Origin: JAIVJN01 sp036732565
GTDB lineage: Bacteria; Acidobacteriota; Vicinamibacteria; Vicinamibacterales; UBA2999
Assembly (NCBI GenBank): GCA_036732565.1
Contig: DAINCF010000384.1
Span: forward strand, 1 to 6,975
Length of the DNA stretch: 6,975 bases
Reading direction: 5' to 3'
Part shown: piece after piece, positions 1 through 5,820 of the stretch
Numbering within the stretch: position 1 is the first letter of the stretch
How the letters are laid out: each line of letters starts with the position of its first letter
Position numbers and translations under genes: made by a program
The notes under the pieces: generated by a model
The model's input: only the letters and a program-made list of their open reading frames with translations
What the model was told of the DNA's origin: nothing
The model's database searches: none

Positions 1-399
1 AGTGCCTGGGCCGCCGAGGCGCTGCGGGTGGTGACCACGCAGCGGGTGGCCCAAGCGATCTCGCCGGCGCTGCTGCATGCGGTGACCATCGGCGGCAGAT
101 CGTACGTGCTCAAAGAACTGCAGCCGATGACGGATCGATTGGATCTCGCGCACTGGGACGGCCGCATCCAACGGCTGGAGGTGACCATTCGAAGCATGGC
201 CGCCGCCACAGCCTGGGCGCACTTGCGCACCTGCGGCCGCTACGGCGCCAGCGCCGTGGAAGACCTCCAGCGCTACGTCGCCAAGCCGACGTGGCAGCGC
301 GCGCTGGCGACATTGGCCGTGGTCTGCAGCGAGCGTTCGTTGGAGCAATGGGTGGACTACAGCAAGGCCTACAATGCGGGCGGAATCATTCCGGCTTAG
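1..399 (+). CDS. DUF2252 family protein, C-terminal part (5' truncated)
   Basis: The reading frame is open from base 1 and ends at TAG (397-399), leaving about 132 residues of the C-terminus; the true start lies outside the window. The stretch RVVTTQRVAQAIS, then GGRSYVLKELQPMTDRLDL, then an alanine-rich helix with AHLRTCGRYG, matches how I remember the end of DUF2252 (COG4320) proteins: a conserved 'R-V-V-x-x-Q-R' helix, a strand with 'Y-V-x-x-L-x-x-M', and a late helix rich in A and H. DUF2252 proteins are large and cytoplasmic, possibly kinase-like, and their biochemical role is not established. No transmembrane segment or signal is visible in this part. The next gene is convergent, with only 21 bp between the two stop codons and no hairpin terminator there. 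The GTG at base 28 is an internal codon, not a start. The family call is from memory of the motif pattern and is moderately secure. Confidence 0.72.
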   Translation, partial: SAWAAEALRVVTTQRVAQAISPALLHAVTIGGRSYVLKELQPMTDRLDLAHWDGRIQRLEVTIRSMAAATAWAHLRTCGRYGASAVEDLQRYVAKPTWQRALATLAVVCSERSLEQWVDYSKAYNAGGIIPA

Positions 400-420
400 C
401 ATCGTGGACGTATCGGCACC

Positions 421-1350
421 TCAGTGCGCCAGCTTGCTGAGGTACTTCATCCCGGTGTCGCACATGACGGTCACGATGGTTGCGGCGGGGCCCAGTTGTT
501 CGGCCAATCGCAACGCCGCGACGAGGTTGGCGCCGGTCGACGTTCCCGCGAAGAGCCCTTCTTCGCGCGTAAGCCGTACGGCCATTGCCATCGCCTCTTC
601 GGTGGACACGCGTTCGATGTGATTCGTGATTTCGCTCCGCCAGAGCGGAACGATGAAGCCAGCCCCGACGCCGTCAATCTTGTGGGCGCCCGCCTGGCCG
701 CCCGAGAGCACCGGAGATTCGGACGGTTCCACGGCGACGATTCTGATCTGTGGATCATGCCGTCGTAGGGCTTCAGCGGTCCCACGAAGGGATGCCGCCG
801 TCCCGACGCTCTGCACGAAGGCATCGACCTGCCCGTCTGTCTGGGTCCAGATTTCGTCCGCCATCGTGTGATAGGCCACAAGCTGGTCCGTGTTGTTCAG
901 CTGATCGGTCCAGAAGGTGCCAGGGCGCGCCGCGATGACGCGTGCGGCTTCGATCATGTCTCGGGTGAGCTGCTCCGTCATGCGGCCGCTTTCGCTTCGC
1001 ACGATCTGAAGACTGGCACCCAGCAGGCGCATGTGATCGAGCTTCTCGCGCGCGAACGCATCCGACGTGACGATGTGTAGCGGATAGCCCTTGACCGCGC
1101 AGATGAGCGACAGGGAGACGCCGGTGCTGCCCCCCGTGTATTCGACGACCGATCCACCCATGGTGAGTCGTCCGGTCGCCTCTCCAGCCTCGATCATCGC
1201 CAGCGCCATGCGGTCTTTCATGCTGCCGGTAGGGTTCTCGCTCTCCAGCTTCAGCAGAACGCGCGAGCCGTTCTGGGAGACGAGGCGACGGAGCGCCACG
1301 ATCGAGGTGTTGCCGATGCGATGCAGGATGTCGCGCTGCACACCGTTCAT
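421..1350 (-). CDS. Cysteine synthase family PLP-dependent enzyme
   Basis: A 309-residue fold-type II PLP enzyme of the cysteine synthase / cystathionine beta-synthase group, cytoplasmic, probably catalysing a beta-replacement or related reaction on an O-activated serine. The N-terminus has IGNTSIVAL (12-20). The PLP lysine is K45 in NPTGSMKDR (39-47). The substrate loop reads EYTGGSTG (70-77), where CysK has EPTSGNTG. The phosphate-binding loop is SVGTAASLRG (181-190), where CysK has GVGTGGTLTG. VEPSESPVLSGG (207-218) and HKIDGVGAGF (223-232) are near-canonical. GTSTGAN (269-275) places a Ser/Thr near the pyridine nitrogen, and the protein ends CDTGMKYLS, aligning with the CysK 'SSGERYLS'. 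It stops just after this, so it lacks the CysK C-terminal tail. The loop changes make true CysK activity uncertain, so no symbol is given. ATG at 1350 is the only nearby start in frame and aligns with family N-termini, but no Shine-Dalgarno is visible. It diverges from a GlxA-type regulator that may control it. Confidence 0.9.
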   Translation of the reverse strand: MNGVQRDILHRIGNTSIVALRRLVSQNGSRVLLKLESENPTGSMKDRMALAMIEAGEATGRLTMGGSVVEYTGGSTGVSLSLICAVKGYPLHIVTSDAFAREKLDHMRLLGASLQIVRSESGRMTEQLTRDMIEAARVIAARPGTFWTDQLNNTDQLVAYHTMADEIWTQTDGQVDAFVQSVGTAASLRGTAEALRRHDPQIRIVAVEPSESPVLSGGQAGAHKIDGVGAGFIVPLWRSEITNHIERVSTEEAMAMAVRLTREEGLFAGTSTGANLVAALRLAEQLGPAATIVTVMCDTGMKYLSKLAH

Positions 1351-1425
1351 GATGTCAGCCAGCGTACCCGTGAGTGACAGACGGCGGCGATAGGCAAGAA
1401 CGCCATATTTAGTATCGTCATTGCC
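1351..1425. promoter_or_regulatory. Divergent intergenic region between PLP enzyme and GlxA-type regulator
   Basis: This 75-bp gap must hold both promoters of the divergent pair. The only AT-rich stretch is CATATTTAGTAT (1404-1415). TAGTAT (1410-1415) is a passable -10 for the regulator gene and would place the transcript start around 1422, within a few bases of its ATG at 1426. That fits a nearly leaderless mRNA and the absence of a Shine-Dalgarno sequence. I see no good -35 at the matching distance. A TGTCA (1353-1357) and a TGACA (1375-1379) form a short inverted repeat that could be an operator, but it is too short to stand alone. Promoter assignment here is inference. Confidence 0.35.
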
Positions 1426-2378
1426 ATGCGTGTGGACGTCCTCGCTCTCGACGGTGTGTTCGACTTGGGTCTGGCGGCCGTCCTCGATGCATTCGAGACC
1501 GCAAACGAGCTGATCGAGCTATCTGGGATGACCGTGCCTCGATTCGAGATGAGGACGGTGGGCATGCGCACCGTGGTCAAGACCTCACAGGGCCTCCGTG
1601 TCCCGGTTCAGGGTGTCGGCACGCGGACGCCCGACTGCGTCGTGGTCCCGGCCATCGGCTTCAAGATGCCCGGTCCACTGGTGACCGCGCTGGCCAGGCC
1701 CGATGTCCGGGATGCGACGAGCGCGCTTCGGCAGTGGGCTCGTCGTGGCGCTACCATGACCGCCGCCTGCATCGGGACGTTTGTCCTGGCCGAGTCGGGA
1801 CTGCTCGATCATCAGCACGCCACCACCACGTGGTGGCTGGCGCCGTTGTTTCGCCGCCGCTATCCCGAGGTCATGCTGGACGAATCGACGATGATCGTGA
1901 AGTCCGGCCAGGTCGTGACCGCCGGGGCGGCCCTCGGTCACATGGATCTCGCCCTGTGGCTGGTCAGAGGGGTGAGTCCGCAGCTGGCGTCGCTCACTGC
2001 GAAGTACCTGGTTGTCGACTCACGACCCTCGCAGTCCGCGTATGTCCTGACCGATCATCTGATTCACTCCGACGCCATCGTCCAGCGCTTCGAGCGGTGG
2101 GCCCGAGCGCACCTGACGCGGAGGTTCTCCCTGGACGAGGCGGCCAGGGCCGCCGGGGCCAGCAAGCGAACGCTCGCGCGCCGCATGGAGCAGGTCCTTG
2201 GGAAATCGCCGCTGTCGTACTTCCAAAGTCTGCGAGTAGAGCGCGCGGTCCATTTGTTGAGGACCGGACATGCGAGCGTCGACGAGGTCGCCGCGCGAGT
2301 GGGATACGCCGACGGCGCAACCCTGCGCGCGCTCTTACGCCGTCGGCTCAACCTCGGCATCAAGGAGATCAGGAGAGC

Positions 2379-2382
<4 letters not shown>
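1426..2382 (+). CDS. GlxA family AraC-type transcriptional regulator (DJ-1/PfpI-like N-terminal domain)
   Basis: A 318-residue cytoplasmic DNA-binding regulator of usual GlxA-family length. The N-terminal half (about 1-185) is a class I glutamine amidotransferase/DJ-1-like domain. It opens with VDVLALDGVFDLGLAAVLDAF, and AACIGTFVLAESGLLD (113-128) carries Cys115 at the nucleophile-elbow position, followed by the family's TT-x-W segment (TTTWW, 133-137). GQVVTAGAALGHMDLALWLV (161-180) is another family signature. The C-terminal part (about 210-318) is an AraC domain with two helix-turn-helix units: the first around FSLDEAARAAGASKRTLARR (234-253), the second around ASVDEVAARVGYADGATLRA (283-302). 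In this family the N-terminal domain is thought to sense a small ligand rather than act as an enzyme. The start is supported by the typical N-terminus, although no Shine-Dalgarno precedes it. The divergent PLP-enzyme gene is the natural candidate target. The stop overlaps that of the convergent hydrolase gene. Confidence 0.92.
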
Positions 2383-3353
<971 letters not shown>

Positions 3354-3360
3354 GTTGGAG

Positions 3361-3366
3361 CCCTTT
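3361..3366 (-). promoter_or_regulatory. Ribosome binding site supporting hydrolase start at 3353
   Basis: On the minus strand AAAGGG is followed by a 7-base spacer (CTCCAAC) and the ATG at 3353. The upstream ATGs at 3374 and 3389 have no comparable purine-rich sequence at a suitable distance, and the 3389 ATG falls inside the palindromic element. This supports the shorter protein. Confidence 0.55.
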
Positions 3367-3381
3367 CGGTGCATTGAATAG

Positions 3382-3412
3382 ATAACCATCAATAGACACT
3401 ATTGAAGGTTAT
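3382..3412. promoter_or_regulatory. 31-bp imperfect palindrome, candidate operator
   Basis: Centred on base 3397, the outer arms ATAACC (3382-3387) and GGTTAT (3407-3412) and inner arms TCAATAG (3389-3395) and CTATTGA (3399-3405) are complementary. Only the pair 3388/3406 and the central three bases break symmetry. The block is markedly AT-richer than its surroundings. It lies between the likely hydrolase transcript start (about 3405) and the hydrolase ATG, a position where a bound protein would block transcription. The resident CGNR regulator is the obvious candidate ligand (inference). As RNA the inner arms could also form a short hairpin in the hydrolase leader. Confidence 0.6.
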
Positions 3413-3440
3413 GTACACCACAACGAGGCTAACCTGTCAA
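3412..3440 (-). promoter_or_regulatory. Putative hydrolase promoter
   Basis: On the minus strand a perfect -35 hexamer TTGACA (3440-3435) is followed by a 17-base spacer and TGTACA (3417-3412) as a weak -10. TACATA two bases further on is an alternative. The transcript would start near 3405 and have a leader of about 50 bases before the ATG at 3353. The -35 is convincing, the -10 less so. Confidence 0.45.
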
Positions 3441-3458
3441 GTGGTGTGACAGAGGTTA
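3430..3458. promoter_or_regulatory. Second TAACC-N19-GGTTA dyad over the CGNR-gene promoter
   Basis: TAACCT (3430-3435) and AGGTTA (3453-3458) are perfect inverted 6-mers. The core TAACC and GGTTA are separated by exactly 19 bases, the same spacing as in the palindrome at 3382-3412. The arms overlap the -35 and -10 of the plus-strand promoter, so a protein bound here would be expected to repress the CGNR gene. A further small inverted repeat TGTCA/TGACA (3435-3439/3447-3451) is nested inside. Confidence 0.5.
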
Positions 3459-3462
3459 TACT
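3434..3462 (+). promoter_or_regulatory. Putative promoter of the CGNR regulator gene
   Basis: CTGTCA (3434-3439, four of six matches to TTGACA) is followed by a 17-base spacer and TATACT (3457-3462, five of six matches to TATAAT). The transcript would start near 3469, making the leader very short and beginning right at the ribosome binding site. It shares its -35 bases with the divergent hydrolase promoter. Confidence 0.55.
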
Positions 3463-3467
3463 GGACC

Positions 3468-3475
3468 GAGGAGGA
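3468..3475 (+). promoter_or_regulatory. Strong ribosome binding site for the CGNR gene
   Basis: GAGGAGGA contains a full GGAGG core eight bases before the ATG at 3483. An ATG also occurs at 3475, but it overlaps the Shine-Dalgarno sequence and is out of frame. This fixes the start at 3483. Confidence 0.75.
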
Positions 3476-3482
3476 TGGGCGG

Positions 3483-4109
3483 ATGAGCCGGCAGCAGATG
3501 GATCGGCCGTTCCATTTCATCGGCGAGCGCTTGTGGCTGGACTTCGTCAACACCGAAGTCGTGGAGGGTGGTCTCCCGGTGGACCTGCTCGAAGGTTTCG
3601 ACGACCTCGCACGTTGGTCGGTGTCGGCAGGCGTGATCGCCACGAAGCAGGCGGACGACCTGCTGCGGCGATGGCGCGGCACGCGTGAGGCCGAGCGGAC
3701 CTTCGCGCAGGCGATTCAGTTCCGAGCCTCGCTCCGCAAGATGGCCGAACGGATGGCGGCGGGGCGCGGGGGCGTCGAGCAGGCGGCCCTGGACGGCATC
3801 AATGTCCTCCTCCGCACCCGCGCCGGCGAGCTCGCTGTGGTGCGCACGAAGGAGGGCTACGAGACGCAGTTCCGCCGGCAGTTCACGGTGCCCGCGCACC
3901 TGCTGGTCCCGGTTGCGGAGTCCGCGGCCGATTTTCTGGGCACCGGCGATCTGGGACTGGTCAGGAAATGCCAGAACCCGACGTGCGTCCTCTATTTCCA
4001 CGACACGACCAAGAACCACGCGCGGCGCTGGTGCTCGATGACCGCATGCGGCAACCGCGCCAAGGTCGCGGCCCACTATCGCCGGAATCGCCGCGACGCA
4101 CCTCCCTGA
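3483..4109 (+). CDS. ABATE domain / CGNR zinc-finger transcriptional regulator
   Basis: A 208-residue cytoplasmic protein with the two-part structure of CGNR regulators. The N-terminal ABATE domain (putative stress-induced transcription regulator family) starts at FIGERLWLDFVNTE (12-25) and runs to about residue 150. The C-terminal CGNR zinc finger has C163-x4-C168, a basic linker with TKNHARRW, then C184-x4-C189 leading directly into GNR (190-192) and a basic tail rich in R and H that probably contacts DNA. The four cysteines should bind one zinc ion. Family members are annotated as transcription regulators, but few have been studied. The gene has its own promoter and a strong ribosome binding site, and diverges from the secreted hydrolase. 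Paired dyads in the shared intergenic region suggest autoregulation and control of the hydrolase (inference). DUF4331 follows 81 bp downstream on the same strand and could be partly co-transcribed. Confidence 0.92.
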   Translation: MSRQQMDRPFHFIGERLWLDFVNTEVVEGGLPVDLLEGFDDLARWSVSAGVIATKQADDLLRRWRGTREAERTFAQAIQFRASLRKMAERMAAGRGGVEQAALDGINVLLRTRAGELAVVRTKEGYETQFRRQFTVPAHLLVPVAESAADFLGTGDLGLVRKCQNPTCVLYFHDTTKNHARRWCSMTACGNRAKVAAHYRRNRRDAPP

Positions 4110-4133
4110 TCGAGCCGGTCACGCCCCGTTGGG

Positions 4134-4188
4134 ATCCTCCGTCGTCGAGCAGGCGTCGAAAGCACAGGAAACCCTTCTGACGGAGGAT
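4134..4188 (+). promoter_or_regulatory. Leader inverted repeat masking the DUF4331 ribosome binding site
   Basis: ATCCTCCGTC (4134-4143) and GACGGAGGAT (4179-4188) are perfect 10-base complements flanking a 35-base loop. The right arm contains the GGAGG (4182-4186) that sits four bases before the ATG at 4191. In the mRNA the left arm would therefore act as an anti-Shine-Dalgarno and close the start site. The loop includes short alternative pairings (the GTCG/TCGA repeats at 4141-4158) but no known riboswitch core that I recognise. No clear sigma-70 promoter is visible in 4110-4190, so the transcript may come from the CGNR promoter or an unrecognised one. Confidence 0.55.
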
Positions 4189-4190
4189 AC

Positions 4191-5768
4191 ATGGCAAGAC
4201 GATTGGCGTTGCTTCTCGGTATCGCCGCGCTGCTTGGCGCGGTGTCACCACCCCTCACGGCGTCCAACCACCGCGAGGCTCCGATTACCGCTCTCGATCA
4301 CAAGGCCGACATCACGGATGTCTACGCGTTCATGAGTTATGGACCTGGAGGCGCCGGGAACGGCAAGGTCACGTTGATCCTGGGCGTGGATCCGCTGCTC
4401 GACATGGCGAACGGGCCGAACTGGTTCCCGTTCGACGATGAAATCCTGTACGAGATCAAGATCGACAACAACAACGACGCGCGCGCCGACATCTCGCTCG
4501 AGTTCCGCTTCGAGACCGAGCAGCGGCTGCCGTCGCTGTTCCAGGTCTACGCCGGCGCCGACAACGGCTATTTCTCGCCTGCGAATTCGCCGGCGCCGGT
4601 GCCGCCAGGCTCGCTGATTGTGCCGCCTCGCATCACCAGCTTCAGCTCTCCGGGCCTCGGCCAGCGCCAGCGCTACACCGTGACCGCGGTCCTCGGCAAT
4701 ATCTTCCCGGTCCGGTTGGGCTCGCCGAGCGGCCAGCCGCTCTACGCGGTACCCGCGAACGTCGGTCCCCGCACGATGGACTACGTCAGCCTCTTCAACC
4801 AAGGCATCTACGATCTTCCCGCGGGCATCAAGGTCTTCGCTGGATCGACCGACGATGCGTTCTGGATCGATCTGGGGGCGGCATTCGACACGTTCAACCT
4901 GAGGAACACCGTTGCCCCAGGAGTGCTGAGCGCGGCGCAGGACGCCGCGAACGTCAACATCGCCCCCGACACGGTGTCGGGCTACGGCGTCAACACGATC
5001 GCGATCGAGATTCCGGTCCAGTTCTTGACGCGCACCGGTCGGGTCGAGCCCGCGACCTCGCCGGCGGCGACGCTCGGCGTCTGGGCCACGACATCCAGGC
5101 CCCGTGTGTCGGTGCGCCGCAACAACACGGGCGTGATCGATCGATCGGGCCAGTTCCGGCAGGTGCAGCGCATGGGCAATCCGCTCATCAACGAGCTGAT
5201 CATCGGCACCGGCTCGAAGGATCGCTTCAGCATGGACGCGCCCAGGAACGATGCGCAGTTCGCCAACTTCTTCGCCGACCCGGCGCTGCCGCGCGTGTTG
5301 AACGCGCTCACCAACGGGGTCCTCGCGATTCCCGCGGCGCCGCGGGTCGACCTGCGGCCGCTCGTGCAATACGTGCCGCCGATCGCCGCGGCTGGGACAT
5401 CGCCAGGTCCGGTTGCCGACCTGCTGCGTCTCAATACCGGCGTCGCGCCGACGTCTCCGGCGTCCGCCAGCCGCCTCGGTGTGCTCGGTGGCGACAACGC
5501 CGGCTTTCCGAACGGACGTCGTGTGTTCGATGACGTCACCGACATCGCCCTGCGCGTCGTCGCTGGTGGCGTCCTGGCCGCACCGTTCCCCGGCTTCAAC
5601 GCCGCCGTCAACGGCATGCTCGGCGATGGCGTCAACGTCAACGACGCGCCGTATCTGACGTCGTTCCCGTACGTCGCCTATGCGCCGAGCGGTCGCGACC
5701 GTCGTCACCTCGACCCGACAGAGCCCGGCTGCACGGCCGGAGCAGGTGCCCCATGCCCCGGTCAATAG
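4191..5768 (+). CDS. DUF4331 domain-containing exported protein
   Basis: A 525-residue protein with an N-terminal signal peptide: R3-R4, hydrophobic core 5-18, probable cleavage after LTA (22-24). The mature protein begins SNHREAP, close to the SSHREAP start typical of DUF4331. Other family features are DITDVYAFMS near residues 41-50, a NQGIYDLPAGIKVFAGSTDD block starting at residue 203 and followed by AFWIDLGAAFD, GNPLINELIIG (329-339), and FPYVAYAPSGRDRRH near the C-terminus. The function of DUF4331 is unknown; I can only say it should be extracytoplasmic. The only two cysteines, C514 and C522, lie in the last dozen residues and may form a disulfide. GGAGG precedes the ATG by four bases and lies in an inverted repeat. 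It is followed at about 35 bp by a secreted TPR protein on the same strand, probably in one operon. A long open frame on the opposite strand is a GC-rich shadow. Confidence 0.93.
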   Translation: MARRLALLLGIAALLGAVSPPLTASNHREAPITALDHKADITDVYAFMSYGPGGAGNGKVTLILGVDPLLDMANGPNWFPFDDEILYEIKIDNNNDARADISLEFRFETEQRLPSLFQVYAGADNGYFSPANSPAPVPPGSLIVPPRITSFSSPGLGQRQRYTVTAVLGNIFPVRLGSPSGQPLYAVPANVGPRTMDYVSLFNQGIYDLPAGIKVFAGSTDDAFWIDLGAAFDTFNLRNTVAPGVLSAAQDAANVNIAPDTVSGYGVNTIAIEIPVQFLTRTGRVEPATSPAATLGVWATTSRPRVSVRRNNTGVIDRSGQFRQVQRMGNPLINELIIGTGSKDRFSMDAPRNDAQFANFFADPALPRVLNALTNGVLAIPAAPRVDLRPLVQYVPPIAAAGTSPGPVADLLRLNTGVAPTSPASASRLGVLGGDNAGFPNGRRVFDDVTDIALRVVAGGVLAAPFPGFNAAVNGMLGDGVNVNDAPYLTSFPYVAYAPSGRDRRHLDPTEPGCTAGAGAPCPGQ

Positions 5769-5775
5769 TCGCGAC

Positions 5776-5820
5776 GCTCCGCTTCAAGCCGTCGAGCAAC
5801 AGCATGAGAGGCTCCGCTTC
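5776..5820 (+). repeat. Direct repeat GCTCCGCTTC, two copies
   Basis: The 10-mer occurs at 5776-5785 and 5811-5820, 35 bases apart, around the junction between the DUF4331 stop and the proposed TPR start. A related GCTCCGC core occurs again at 5845-5851, in and beside the hairpin loop. Whether these are functional or chance in GC-rich DNA cannot be told from one sequence. Confidence 0.4.

Noticed and set aside
400..420. Bidirectional terminator between the DUF2252 and PLP-enzyme genes
   Set aside because: The 21-bp gap has no inverted repeat or T-run.
547..567. 8-bp inverted repeat CGCGAAGA/TCTTCGCG with a 5-base loop
   Set aside because: It lies in codons for the conserved REEGLFA segment of the PLP enzyme, so the pairing is explained by the amino-acid sequence; it is not near a gene end.
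1823..1836. 14-bp perfect palindrome CCACCACGTGGTGG
   Set aside because: It arises from Thr-Thr-Thr-Trp-Trp codons at a family-conserved position in the GlxA-type regulator, so coding constraint explains it.
3354..3392. Longer hydrolase N-terminus starting at TTG 3392, ATG 3389 or ATG 3374
   Set aside because: It adds residues before the signal peptide, lacks a ribosome site, and the two outermost starts fall inside the palindromic candidate operator.
5331..5346. 16-bp perfect palindrome CCCGCGGCGCCGCGGG
   Set aside because: It is made only of G and C within Pro/Ala/Ala/Pro/Arg codons of the DUF4331 gene, where low complexity makes palindromes likely. A DNA site remains possible but is unsupported.
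4245..5765. A 506-codon open frame antisense to the DUF4331 gene
   Set aside because: Its translation is arginine- and aspartate/valine-rich with no recognisable domain, typical of the complementary frame of a GC-rich gene. The plus strand encodes a clear signal peptide and DUF4331 motifs.
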